Positions 8,255 to 16,258 of a DNA stretch of 64,000 bases are shown here, one piece after another; within the stretch, counting starts at the first letter, position 1, and the number at the start of each line of letters is the position of its first letter. The position numbers and the translations under genes are program-made. The notes below the pieces were generated by a model. That model saw only the letters and a program-made list of their open reading frames with translations, was not told where the DNA came from and did not search any database. Origin of the DNA: Oscillospiraceae bacterium (lineage in GTDB: Bacteria; Bacillota; Clostridia; Oscillospirales; Ruminococcaceae); contig JAFTVU010000015.1 of NCBI GenBank assembly GCA_017465665.1, positions 1 through 64,000 on the forward strand. The letters are read 5' to 3'.

Positions 8255-9112
8255 ATGCATATTGATTATGATGTAAGAGCAAATGTCATGATAGAGGCTC
8301 TTCCCTATCTTCAGAAATATCATGATAAGGTAGTTGTTGTAAAGTACGGCGGAAATGCCATGACAAATGACGACCTGAAGCAGGCGGTAATGAGCGATAT
8401 CGTTCTGCTCTCGCTGGTTGGTATTAAGATCGTACTGGTACACGGCGGCGGTCCTGAGATCAATGCTATGCTCAAGAAAACAAACAAGGAAAGCAAGTTT
8501 ATAAACGGTCTGCGTTATACTGACGAGGAAACTGTTGATATCGTGCAGATGGTGCTTGCCGGCAAGGTGAACAAGGATCTCGTTTCCCTGCTGCAGAGCC
8601 ACGGCGGCAGCGCTATGGGCTTCTGTGGTCTGGACGGTAATCTGCTGGTAGCGGAGGAGCTAGATCCTCAGCTTGGCTATGTAGGAGAGATCACCGAGGT
8701 AAATACAGGCGTTATCACAACAGCACTCAACAACGGTTATATCCCTGTTATCTCCACAGTCGCTACAGGCGGAGACGGCAAGACCGTATATAACATCAAC
8801 GCCGATACCGCAGCTGCAAGGATCGCTGCTGAGCTGCACGCATCCAGCCTTATCCTGATGACCGATATTATCGGTCTGCTTGAGGACAAGGATGACGAGA
8901 GCACGCTTATACGCACTGCAGGTGTCAGTGAGATACCTTATCTCAAGAAACAGGGTATCATTTCGGGCGGTATGATCCCAAAGATCGACTGCTGCGTTGA
9001 GGCGGTACGCCGCGGCGTTCCCAAGGCAAATATCATTGACGGACGTATCCCCCACTCTATCCTCATCGAGCTTCTTACCGATCTCGGTGCAGGTACTATG
9101 ATAATCCCGTAA
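8255..9112 (+). CDS. argB: Acetylglutamate kinase
   Basis: Phosphorylates N-acetylglutamate; usually the arginine-feedback-controlled step. Amino acid kinase fold: VVVKYGGNAM (residues 26-35), VLVHGGGPEI near 65-74, and GGMIPKIDCC near 240. The frame is open upstream to 8210 inside argJ, but ATG 8255 has a perfect AAGGAGG nine bases upstream, giving 285 residues. An N-terminal helix before the KYGG motif is present, as in arginine-inhibited hexameric forms, so feedback inhibition is plausible. Confidence 0.95.
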   Translation: MHIDYDVRANVMIEALPYLQKYHDKVVVVKYGGNAMTNDDLKQAVMSDIVLLSLVGIKIVLVHGGGPEINAMLKKTNKESKFINGLRYTDEETVDIVQMVLAGKVNKDLVSLLQSHGGSAMGFCGLDGNLLVAEELDPQLGYVGEITEVNTGVITTALNNGYIPVISTVATGGDGKTVYNINADTAAARIAAELHASSLILMTDIIGLLEDKDDESTLIRTAGVSEIPYLKKQGIISGGMIPKIDCCVEAVRRGVPKANIIDGRIPHSILIELLTDLGAGTMIIP

Positions 9113-9124
9113 GAGGTAATTATT

Positions 9125-10291
9125 ATGAATACAATAGAACAGTTTAATAATTATGTTATGCCATCCTACGGACGGTATAGCTTAGTTCTCGACAAGGGCG
9201 AGGACGTGCTTGCAACAGATGAAAACGGCAAGCAGTACATAGATTTCGGCAGCGGAATCGGTACAAACTCACTTGGTTATTGTAACGAGGCATGGGTAAA
9301 GGCGGTCTGCGATCAGGCTCACAGCATCCAGCACACCTCAAATTACTACTACACCAAGGTACAGGCTGATTTCGCAAAGGCACTCTGCGAGACCGCGGGC
9401 TACAAGAATATGTTCTTTGGCAACAGCGGTGCGGAAGCAAATGAGTGCGCTATCAAGATAGCAAGAAAGTACAGCTTTGACAAGTATGGTAAGGGTCGCC
9501 ACAACATCATCACTCTGGTGAACTCTTTCCACGGCAGAACGATGTGCACACTCTCCGCAACAGGACAGGATGTGTTCCACAACTACTTCTTCCCTTTTGT
9601 TGAGGGCTTCATTTACGTTGAGGCTAACAACATCGAAGATCTGCGTGCAAAGCTTGACGATACCGTATGCGCTGTTATGTTTGAATACATTCAGGGCGAG
9701 GGCGGTGTAATGCCTTTACAGCAGGAGTTCGTTGACGAGATATACAAGCTCTGCGCTGAAAAGGATGTTCTCACCATCGCTGATGAGGTGCAGACAGGCG
9801 TCGGCAGAACAGGCAAGTTCCTCGCAGGTGACAATTACGGTAAAAAGGCTGACCTGACAACGCTCGCAAAGGGTCTGGCAGGCGGCGTTCCGATCGGTGT
9901 CTGCCTTGCAGGTGAAAAGTGTGCTAACGTGCTGACAGCAGGTACGCATGGCTCTACATTCGGCGGTAATCCTATCTCTTGTGCAGGCGGTAAGGCTGTG
10001 CTTGAAACAGTGACCGCTGATGGCTTCCTTGACGAGGTTGCTAAGAAAGGCGCTTACATCAAGGAAAAGCTCCTTACCTGTGACGAGGTAGTTTCCGTTG
10101 ACGGCATGGGCATGATGATCGGTATCCAGCTTAAAACAAAGGCTGCAGGCGACATCGTAAAGGCAGCACTTGACAAGGGGCTGCTGCTTCTCACCGCTAA
10201 GACAAAGGTGAGACTGCTCCCTCCCCTGACTATCTCCTATGAGGATATTGATAAGGGCCTTGAAATTCTGATAGACCTGCTGAATAGCTAA
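9125..10291 (+). CDS. argD: Acetylornithine aminotransferase
   Basis: PLP enzyme (class III aminotransferase) converting N-acetylglutamate semialdehyde to acetylornithine with glutamate. Seen: FFGNSGAEANECAIK (PLP phosphate-binding), SFHGRTM, ADEVQTGVGRTGKF, and TLAKGLAGGVPIG with the Schiff-base lysine (about residue 245). Length 388 is typical. It starts 12 bases after argB behind AAGAGGTAATTATT. Confidence 0.95.
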   Translation: MNTIEQFNNYVMPSYGRYSLVLDKGEDVLATDENGKQYIDFGSGIGTNSLGYCNEAWVKAVCDQAHSIQHTSNYYYTKVQADFAKALCETAGYKNMFFGNSGAEANECAIKIARKYSFDKYGKGRHNIITLVNSFHGRTMCTLSATGQDVFHNYFFPFVEGFIYVEANNIEDLRAKLDDTVCAVMFEYIQGEGGVMPLQQEFVDEIYKLCAEKDVLTIADEVQTGVGRTGKFLAGDNYGKKADLTTLAKGLAGGVPIGVCLAGEKCANVLTAGTHGSTFGGNPISCAGGKAVLETVTADGFLDEVAKKGAYIKEKLLTCDEVVSVDGMGMMIGIQLKTKAAGDIVKAALDKGLLLLTAKTKVRLLPPLTISYEDIDKGLEILIDLLNS

Positions 10292-10322
10292 TAAAGACAT
10301 ATATGGAAAGGAAAATATATCA

Positions 10323-11234
10323 ATGAACCACTTACTTAAAATGCTTGATCTCAGCACCGAAGAGATCATCGACATTCTTAACCTCGCTGATCAGCTCAAG
10401 TATGAGCAGAAGCATGGTATTCCCCACCACCTTTTAAAAGGCATGACTCTCGGTATGATCTTCCAGAAGTCCTCTACAAGAACCCGTGTTTCCTTTGAGG
10501 CTGGTATGTATCAGCTCGGCGGTAATGCGCTGTTCCTGTCCTCACGCGATCTGCAGATAGGCCGTGGAGAGCCTGTACAGGATACCGCGCGCGTTCTGTC
10601 ACGCTACATCAACGGTATCATGATCCGTACATTTGAGCAGAAAGAAGTTGAAGATCTGGCTGAGTTCGGTAACATCCCGATCATCAATGGTCTGACCGAC
10701 TTCTGTCACCCCTGTCAGGTGCTTGCTGACCTGCAGACAGTACGCGAGTACAAGGGTAAGCTGGATGGTCTGAAGATGTGCTATATCGGTGATGGTAACA
10801 ACATGGCTAACTCTCTTACAGTAGGCTGTCTGAAGGTTGGTATGGATGTATCCCTTGCCTGCCCCGAGGGCTATCACCCCGATCAGAAGGTACTGGATTT
10901 TGCTAAGCAGTATCCTAACTTCAAGCTGGTTGCTGATCCTCTTGAGGCTGCTGCTGACGCTGACGTTATCTTCACTGACGTATGGGCTTCCATGGGTCAG
11001 GAGGGCGAATCTGAAAAGCGTAAGGCTGTATTTGAGGGCAAGTACCAGATCAATGATGCTGTTATGGGTGTTGCTAAGTCTGACGCGATGGTACAGCACT
11101 GTCTGCCTGCTCACCGTGAGGAGGAGATCACCGCTAAGGTATTTGAGGCACATGCTGCTGAGATCTTCGACGAGGCTGAGAACAGACTGCACGCACAGAA
11201 GGCTGTTATGGTTCGTCTGATGGGTGAAAAGTAA
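10323..11234 (+). CDS. argF: Ornithine carbamoyltransferase
   Basis: Makes citrulline from ornithine and carbamoyl phosphate. The carbamoyl-phosphate site SSTRTRVSFE (about residues 46-55) and the ornithine-side HCLPAHREEE (about 259-268, catalytic Cys) are intact; FCHPCQVLADL is also conserved. Length 303 is normal. It is the last gene of the operon; carbamoyl phosphate synthase is not in the window. A strong hairpin terminator follows. Confidence 0.96.
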   Translation: MNHLLKMLDLSTEEIIDILNLADQLKYEQKHGIPHHLLKGMTLGMIFQKSSTRTRVSFEAGMYQLGGNALFLSSRDLQIGRGEPVQDTARVLSRYINGIMIRTFEQKEVEDLAEFGNIPIINGLTDFCHPCQVLADLQTVREYKGKLDGLKMCYIGDGNNMANSLTVGCLKVGMDVSLACPEGYHPDQKVLDFAKQYPNFKLVADPLEAAADADVIFTDVWASMGQEGESEKRKAVFEGKYQINDAVMGVAKSDAMVQHCLPAHREEEITAKVFEAHAAEIFDEAENRLHAQKAVMVRLMGEK

Positions 11235-11252
11235 TATCACAATAAAATATTT

Positions 11253-11280
11253 AAGCCGCACGAAATTTATCGTGCGGCTT
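11253..11280. terminator. Bidirectional terminator after argF
   Basis: Perfect 11-bp stem AAGCCGCACGA (11253-11263) / TCGTGCGGCTT (11270-11280) with a 6-base loop, T-rich on the plus-strand exit and A-rich before it, so it can end argF and the convergent minus-strand gene. Confidence 0.85.
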
Positions 11281-11286
11281 CTTATA

Positions 11287-12264
11287 TCATCGCCAACGAA
11301 TGTGTCTATCCTCTAAAGTAATGGTGTCAATATCACGAAAGCCCTGATAGAGCGAGCCGCTCCTATACATTGCAAGTATACCATCATCATTCGGCAGAAG
11401 CTCATACCAGCGCAGCTTAATCGGCATATTGGGCTTTACTGAATCTGCTATGCCGTTATTGAAATAGCGCGTTATATCGGGAAGCTCCTCATAGCAGGCA
11501 ATAACAGGGATGTCTGTATGCTCCAGCAGCTTTATTGAGTGGAAAGCTGACGTATTTTCAGGCAGCGGTATCTCGGCATACAGCACACCGTTGGGGTCAT
11601 ACAGTGAAATTGCAGTATAAAAAAGCTCATCGTCATACTCGCAGACAGCTATCAGCCCATAACGCTCCAGAAGATAAGTATCAACTTCTTTACAGATACT
11701 TATATCAGTTGTACCTATAGTCAGACCTGTTGGATATTTTTCCTGCACAAATACGGGAGCGCCCTCAGCGTCATACACAATGTCCCTCAGACGTGACATG
11801 ACCTTGATATATCTACAGCTATGGAAGCCAATTTCGACCTTTTCTGCCACGCTCTCAACAGCTATGCGGCGGAGCTTGCCACGGTATATCCACCATGCCT
11901 CGCCTTGCGTTCTGAATATGTAAAGTATCATAGTATTACCGAGGCTGAGCGGAAATTCTGCCTCGTCAGCGAAATGATAGCTGAATACAAGCTCACCCAC
12001 GGCATTGTAAAAATCCACATCACTGCAGGCTTTGTCATAACCGCAGAAGCCGCTGTGGTCATTAGCAACGACCACATTATCATACTTGATATCTGTGAGA
12101 TGATATTCTTTGCCGCAGTAACACCATTTTACGGTATGTACAATATTATCATAATATAAGCTGTTCACCAACTGACCTGTCGCCATAAGATAGTTAAGGC
12201 TGTCCTTTTCAATATCTATACTGACACCGCTTGGGATATCCAATGCTTTTATCTGATACGCCAC
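11287..12264 (-). CDS. Hypothetical protein, unrecognised
   Basis: 325-residue protein without recognisable family, signal peptide or membrane segment. It is rich in aromatic residues and beta-strand-like stretches (VVVANDHSGFCGYD, EAWWIYRGKLRRI, LLEHTDIPVIACYEEL), which fits a beta-propeller-like or repeat-built soluble domain, but this is only an impression. The start is GTG at 12264, set by GGGAGAAGTATCA. It ends seven bases from the argF terminator, which it shares. It stands alone behind its own spacer; the fba-tail remnant lies just upstream. Confidence 0.65.
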   Translation of the reverse strand: MAYQIKALDIPSGVSIDIEKDSLNYLMATGQLVNSLYYDNIVHTVKWCYCGKEYHLTDIKYDNVVVANDHSGFCGYDKACSDVDFYNAVGELVFSYHFADEAEFPLSLGNTMILYIFRTQGEAWWIYRGKLRRIAVESVAEKVEIGFHSCRYIKVMSRLRDIVYDAEGAPVFVQEKYPTGLTIGTTDISICKEVDTYLLERYGLIAVCEYDDELFYTAISLYDPNGVLYAEIPLPENTSAFHSIKLLEHTDIPVIACYEELPDITRYFNNGIADSVKPNMPIKLRWYELLPNDDGILAMYRSGSLYQGFRDIDTITLEDRHIRWR

Positions 12265-12298
12265 TGATACTTCTCCCTATGTGAAAATAATGCTGAAA

Positions 12299-12321
12299 AG
12301 GGCACCGCCAAAGCGATGCCC
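12299..12321 (-). terminator. Terminator downstream of the fba-tail remnant
   Basis: On the minus strand GGGCATCGC, a TTTG-type loop and GGCGGTGCCC pair (one T-G wobble) and are followed by CTTTTCAG. It could be the ancestral fba terminator, separated from fba by the inserted gene, and now ends the orphan gene at 12380. Confidence 0.6.
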
Positions 12322-12345
12322 TGAATTTCTTGGTCAAGAAATGAA

Positions 12346-12374
12346 TTAAGCCTTGGCAACGGAACCGAACAGCT
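12346..12374 (-). repeat. Stranded copy of the fba 3' end (29 bases)
   Basis: Matches the last 29 bases of fba (12914-12942) at 28 of 29 positions, the only difference being 12356 versus 12924. Read on the minus strand it encodes LFGSVAKA-stop, against LFGSVGKA-stop in fba. A TAG directly precedes it in frame, so it is not translated. The two copies face the same way and flank the orphan gene at 12380-12847. Confidence 0.85.
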
Positions 12375-12379
12375 ACTTG

Positions 12380-12847
12380 TCAGCACTTAAAGATGTCATC
12401 GAGCAATACCAAAACCTTTTTATCAAAATCTGTGTCAACACCTATATCACGATATTCAAAAAGCAGTTCTAGTTCATATATTTTGTTATCAAATCTATTC
12501 TGTGCATTTAGCTTGAAGAGCTTATCACAGCATTCTTCTTTGCTTAAAATATTATCATAATATTTCTCACCTACACGATGAACAAGCATTGAAAAAACCT
12601 CATCACTAATATGGTCAGTGGAATAGGACGGTGTATATTTTTCTTTGAAGAAAAAGTCACTAATACAGCGAATACATTCATCTGCGCCTTTCACAACTGC
12701 TGAAAACATATCAAGGAAGAGATCAGGAATTTCTTCGCAATGCTCCATAGCACTATCCACATATAAGGAAAGCTCATCAACATCGACGATCCCCAATGCA
12801 AGACCAAGTGAGTAATATTCCAGTTGATAAAAATTAAAATCTGTCAT
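12380..12847 (-). CDS. Hypothetical protein between fba-tail copies
   Basis: 155-residue acidic, cysteine-containing soluble protein of no recognised family; helical composition (YYSLGLALGIVDVDELSLYV near the N-terminus, DDIFKC at the end). Base composition is more AT-rich than fba and the his genes. The start is uncertain: ATG 12847 has no Shine-Dalgarno, and an upstream TTG at 12862 would fall within the fba terminator. There is no room for a separate promoter, so expression would need read-through of that terminator or a promoter within fba. Size and composition resemble small immunity-type genes, but no motif supports that. Confidence 0.55.
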   Translation of the reverse strand: MTDFNFYQLEYYSLGLALGIVDVDELSLYVDSAMEHCEEIPDLFLDMFSAVVKGADECIRCISDFFFKEKYTPSYSTDHISDEVFSMLVHRVGEKYYDNILSKEECCDKLFKLNAQNRFDNKIYELELLFEYRDIGVDTDFDKKVLVLLDDIFKC

Positions 12848-12862
12848 AATATTTTTTACCAA

Positions 12863-12888
12863 AAAGGCGCCGAAAAAACGGCGCCTTT
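12863..12888 (-). terminator. Terminator of fba
   Basis: AAAGGCGCCG (12863-12872) pairs perfectly with CGGCGCCTTT (12879-12888) around a six-base loop; on the minus strand it is followed by TTTTTGG. It lies between fba and the orphan gene, whose start codon is only about 15 bases beyond it. Confidence 0.85.
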
Positions 12889-12913
12889 AAAATGCAAGTT
12901 GATAATCGTAAAA

Positions 12914-13777
12914 TTAAGCCTTGCCAACGGAACCGAACAGCTCCATCTTCTCCTTAACAGTAGCCTTGATAGCTTCGAAACCGGGAGCGAGCAGCTTTCT
13001 GGGGTCAAAGCCCTTGCCCTGAAGATCCTTGCCCTCTTCTACATACTTTCTTGTAGCTTCCTGGAATGCGAGCTGGCACTCTGTATTAACGTTGATCTTA
13101 GCAACGCCGAGAGAGATAGCCTTCTTGATCATATCAGCAGGGATACCTGTACCGCCGTGCAGTACCAGAGGCATATCGCCAACCTTTTCCTTGATAGCAG
13201 CCAGTGTCTCGAAAGACAGACCAGCCCAGTTCTCGGGGTACTTGCCGTGGATGTTACCGATACCTGCAGCCAGCATTGTTACGCCGAGATCAGCAACTGC
13301 CTTGCACTCGTCGGGATCAGCGCACTCGCCCATACCAACAACGCCGTCTTCCTCGCCGCCGATGGAACCAACCTCAGCCTCAAGAGAGATACCGAGAACG
13401 TCACAAGCGTTTACAAGAGCTGTTGTCTTAGCGATGTTCTCCTCGATGGGGTAGTGAGAGCCATCAAACATGATGGAGGAGAAGCCTGCGTTGATGCAAG
13501 CCTTAGCGCCCTCGAAAGAGCCGTGGTCAAGGTGAAGAGCTACGGGAACAGTGATACCGAGCTCGTTGATCATGCCGTTTACCATACCAACGATAGTGGT
13601 GTAACCGCACATATACTTGCCTGCGCCCTCAGATACACCGAGGATAACAGGGGACTGCTGCTCCTGAGCTGTGAGCAGGATAGCCTTTGTCCATTCAAGG
13701 TTGTTGATGTTGAACTGGCCTACAGCATACTTGCCCTCGCGAGCCTTGTTCAGCATTTCCTTAGCAGAAACTAACAT
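12914..13777 (-). CDS. fba: Class II fructose-1,6-bisphosphate aldolase
   Basis: Zinc-dependent cleavage of fructose-1,6-bisphosphate to glyceraldehyde 3-phosphate and dihydroxyacetone phosphate, cytoplasmic. The zinc and catalytic region ALHLDHGSFEGAK (about residues 79-91) and FDGSHYPIEENI (about 104-115), GSIGGEEDGVVG, and LVLHGGTGIP (about 208-217) are typical. Length 287 is standard. It has its own consensus promoter and terminator. Its last 29 bases are duplicated downstream at 12346-12374. Confidence 0.95.
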   Translation of the reverse strand: MLVSAKEMLNKAREGKYAVGQFNINNLEWTKAILLTAQEQQSPVILGVSEGAGKYMCGYTTIVGMVNGMINELGITVPVALHLDHGSFEGAKACINAGFSSIMFDGSHYPIEENIAKTTALVNACDVLGISLEAEVGSIGGEEDGVVGMGECADPDECKAVADLGVTMLAAGIGNIHGKYPENWAGLSFETLAAIKEKVGDMPLVLHGGTGIPADMIKKAISLGVAKINVNTECQLAFQEATRKYVEEGKDLQGKGFDPRKLLAPGFEAIKATVKEKMELFGSVGKA

Positions 13778-13805
13778 AATAATTATCTCCTTTGATTTTG
13801 ATTTC

Positions 13806-13856
13806 GGGTCGTGACCCTATTAGTTTAATTATAACTCATTTTATCGCAAAAAGCAA
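13806..13856 (-). promoter_or_regulatory. Promoter of fba with GGGTC inverted repeat
   Basis: Minus strand: -35 TTGCTT (13856-13851), 17-base spacer, -10 TATAAT (13833-13828). The dyad GGGTC-GT-GACCC (13806-13817) falls near the transcription start and could be an operator or a short 5' hairpin. Ribosome binding site AGGAGATAATTATT precedes the ATG. Confidence 0.7.
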
Positions 13857-13883
13857 TATATTTTCGCAAAAAAATTAACGATA

Positions 13884-14627
13884 TCAGCCGTTATCTGCAG
13901 TTTCAGCCTCATAAGTGTAATAGAAGCTCTCATCAGTGCCGACCTCTTCATAGGACAGACCTGCTTCCGATTCTCTCATCTCGCCGTATTTCTGCAGAAC
14001 AGGTATGATATACATAGCGGCAAGAGTAGCGATAATTGCGACAATAATAACGATGATCTTATGTGAGGTCTTCCATGTGTGAACAGGAACAGCCTCTTCC
14101 CTGACCTCAAACATACGCTTATCGCCCGAATATACAGAGCGGATCACATAAGCTTTGAGAGAATTCTCTGCTGTTATCTTAGCACAGATATCCATATAGC
14201 AGTCATCAAGCCTTGCTCTGAGATCCTCAGACAGCTCCTCTGTGAGAAGTCCGCTGATGTATTTTTCGCTCTTCCCTGTTATCGTGGCGATCTCATCTGT
14301 ACTTAGCTCATTCGCATAGTACATATGAGCTACTGCACGCACGGTCTCACGCTTCACAAGCAGCTGTTCAAGCACTGCCTGACGCTTGGGGTCAAGCTCT
14401 ATTCCTGTAAGGGTCGAAGCTATCTCATTACTATCGACCTCCTGGCACAGCGTATACACCTTTGATATGAGCTCAAAATATGCACCGTCATGCTTTGGTA
14501 TCTCGTAATAATCTGAGATAGCGCGTACAAATACCTCTTTTGCAGAATTAAAGTCCTTTGTGACGATCAGCGCAAGCGCAAAGACATCATCACCGTAATC
14601 ATCTATCAGCTTTGTGATATCGTACAT
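13884..14627 (-). CDS. Sigma-like, membrane-anchored protein at the end of the his operon
   Basis: 247 residues, not a named family. Residues 1-45 (LIDDYGDDVFALALIVTKDF) resemble sigma-70 region 2, residues 105-140 (LSTDEIATITGKSEKYISGL) resemble the region 4 helix-turn-helix, then comes a single membrane helix at about 190-213 (IIVIIVAIIATLAAMYIIPV) and a short acidic, tyrosine-rich tail outside. Thus a cytoplasmic DNA-binding-like domain is tethered to the membrane, as in some sigma/anti-sigma fusions. It starts four bases after the hisE stop, without a Shine-Dalgarno, implying translational coupling. The sigma resemblance is an inference; target promoters are unknown. Confidence 0.6.
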   Translation of the reverse strand: MYDITKLIDDYGDDVFALALIVTKDFNSAKEVFVRAISDYYEIPKHDGAYFELISKVYTLCQEVDSNEIASTLTGIELDPKRQAVLEQLLVKRETVRAVAHMYYANELSTDEIATITGKSEKYISGLLTEELSEDLRARLDDCYMDICAKITAENSLKAYVIRSVYSGDKRMFEVREEAVPVHTWKTSHKIIVIIVAIIATLAAMYIIPVLQKYGEMRESEAGLSYEEVGTDESFYYTYEAETADNG

Positions 14628-14631
14628 GGCT

Positions 14632-14955
14632 TTATGTGTTATGGTCGCTTACATGGAACTGCTTGAGGTTGCCGATCTTGGCAGCACGCTCTTCCATTAC
14701 CTTTTCAACGTCCTCAACAGTAACGCCACACTGCGCCATGAGAACCTCCATGTGGTAGAGAAGATCGTTGATCTCGTTTACAAGCTCTTCCTTGTCAGCG
14801 TTCTTTGCTGCGATCACCATTTCGGTACATTCCTCGCCGCACTTCTTGAGTATCTTGTCAAGACCCTTTTCAAACAGGTAGCAGGTATAGCTGCCCTCCT
14901 GAGGATTTGCTCTGCGGTCTACGATAACATCGTACATATCCTTGAATGCCTGCAT
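14632..14955 (-). CDS. hisE: Phosphoribosyl-ATP pyrophosphatase
   Basis: Second step of histidine synthesis, hydrolysing PR-ATP to PR-AMP. 107 residues, the size of the free-standing enzyme. The MazG-like metal-binding motif is KKCGEECTEMVIAA (about residues 37-50) with EINDLLYHMEVLM. HisI is separate and directly upstream (5 bases), rather than fused as in many bacteria. Start ATG follows AAAGGAGTAATTAAA. Confidence 0.94.
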   Translation of the reverse strand: MQAFKDMYDVIVDRRANPQEGSYTCYLFEKGLDKILKKCGEECTEMVIAAKNADKEELVNEINDLLYHMEVLMAQCGVTVEDVEKVMEERAAKIGNLKQFHVSDHNT

Positions 14956-14960
14956 TTTAA

Positions 14961-15374
14961 TTACTCCTTTGTTTCGTTAAGATTTATAAGCTTCATAGTT
15001 TCCATGTCAAGCTCGCGATAGTAGCAATTATTAGCTACGCCGTTCCAGCTAGTGTGGCAGATGTTGCCCTTATCTGGCGTAACCTGAAATACCAGCGAAT
15101 TCTGCTCGCAGTTGACATAGATATGATGCAGCGTGAATGTATTTCCCGATTCAAGACCCTTGTACCAGAGCTTGTTGCGGGAGGTGCTCCAGAAGATCGC
15201 CTTACGCTGCTTTATACTTTCTTTCAGCGATTCTTCGTTTACATAAGCCACGAGAATGACCTCTTTGGTATGCAGATTCTGCACAGCAACAGGGATCACC
15301 TTGTTCTCAGGCGATATCTTTGCCAGTTTATCAAAATCGAGCATCAGCTCGTTTGTTTCTTCTATAAGTCCCAT
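14961..15374 (-). CDS. hisI: Phosphoribosyl-AMP cyclohydrolase
   Basis: Third step, opening the adenine ring of PR-AMP. 137 residues from ATG 15374, which follows AAAGGAGAAACA; an upstream in-frame start inside the DUF4253 gene is ignored. Conserved parts: STSRNKLWYKGLESGN (about residues 49-64) and CHTSWNGVANNCYYR (about 103-117). The usual DCDxD metal site reads NCEQN, and the two zinc cysteines are 11 rather than 7 residues apart; I recall such a variant subgroup in other bacteria, so the assignment stands. Confidence 0.88.
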   Translation of the reverse strand: MGLIEETNELMLDFDKLAKISPENKVIPVAVQNLHTKEVILVAYVNEESLKESIKQRKAIFWSTSRNKLWYKGLESGNTFTLHHIYVNCEQNSLVFQVTPDKGNICHTSWNGVANNCYYRELDMETMKLINLNETKE

Positions 15375-15385
15375 TGTTTCTCCTT

Positions 15386-16255
15386 TTAATCCCACCAGAA
15401 CCACCAAACGGTAGATTTCGTAAGCGAATCAGCAAGCGCTGCAACAGTGCCTATACCCTGATCTACGTTGTCGGGACAGACGGCGTAATGCTCCACCGCA
15501 GTTTCCATGGCGCTTTTTATATCGAGCGGCGCACAGAAAAACTCCAGCGTATCATGCGAGATCACTGCTGGAACTGCGTTATGCTTCAAGTACCAGTAAC
15601 GCGATAAATTTATCATATCCACTGCACAGGGGCATTCATTCCAGCCGCCAAAAGGCACCCATGCAAATACCTCAAACGGTCTTGTGGTGGGAATATATGC
15701 AAGAATGGTCTCCTTTACGCTGTTGTCGCTGTAATCGTTAAATCCGATAAACTTCCGCACAGCATGGCCATCACATGATTCGCGTAGCACATCCTCCTCG
15801 GTAAAATTCAGATAGCTGCTCTCATCATCAAGCTCCATTTCCTCCTGCCGCACTTTCAGCAGCTCTTCGATCAGCCGCTTTCCGTCAGCACAGGCGTTTG
15901 TTCGCGCTTCCTCATGTATCTGTTCCTTTGATCTTCCCTGTGTATCGATATGCTTGCGATATAAAGAAGATTCAGTAAGGATCTCATCACGAAGCTGCTG
16001 CGGAGCTTTGCCCTCCGTCACGATATCAGTGAGCCACTCTGTCAGAACTTCATCAACAACGATGATGACAGGAAAATATTTCGCGCCCTTGCGCCAGCTT
16101 TTATGAGCTTCGAAATACTTTGTGATCAAAACCTGATCTGAAGAAGAGCGCGGAAAGAGCTCACATTCACAGCCTAGAAATTCAATTATCTTTTTCGCAT
16201 TTTCGCTCGGCTCAGGCTTTTTATCTTTACAGAACAGCTTTTTAAAAAAAGACAT
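15386..16255 (-). CDS. DUF4253 domain protein inside the his operon
   Basis: 289-residue soluble protein. The C-terminal half carries VPFGGWNECP (about residues 205-214), the hallmark of DUF4253, followed by HNAVPAVISHDTLEFF and a tryptophan-rich end (WWFWWD). The N-terminal part is charged and helical. The function of DUF4253 is not established; the family is common near toxin-immunity and SMI1-type genes. Its ribosome binding site GAGGTAATAT overlaps the hisF stop, and hisI follows after 11 bases, so it is transcribed with the his genes. Nothing in it suggests a histidine pathway enzyme. Confidence 0.75.
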   Translation of the reverse strand: MSFFKKLFCKDKKPEPSENAKKIIEFLGCECELFPRSSSDQVLITKYFEAHKSWRKGAKYFPVIIVVDEVLTEWLTDIVTEGKAPQQLRDEILTESSLYRKHIDTQGRSKEQIHEEARTNACADGKRLIEELLKVRQEEMELDDESSYLNFTEEDVLRESCDGHAVRKFIGFNDYSDNSVKETILAYIPTTRPFEVFAWVPFGGWNECPCAVDMINLSRYWYLKHNAVPAVISHDTLEFFCAPLDIKSAMETAVEHYAVCPDNVDQGIGTVAALADSLTKSTVWWFWWD

Positions 16256-16258
16256 ATA

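Noticed and set aside
12824-13774. 316-codon open frame on the plus strand opposite fba
   Set aside because: Mirror of the fba codon pattern; starts within a terminator.
14961-15374. HisI metal site NCEQN instead of DCDxD, taken as possible loss of function
   Set aside because: The same variant, with longer spacing of the zinc cysteines and an NCYYR ending, is recalled from functional HisI of other bacteria; reported only as a note.
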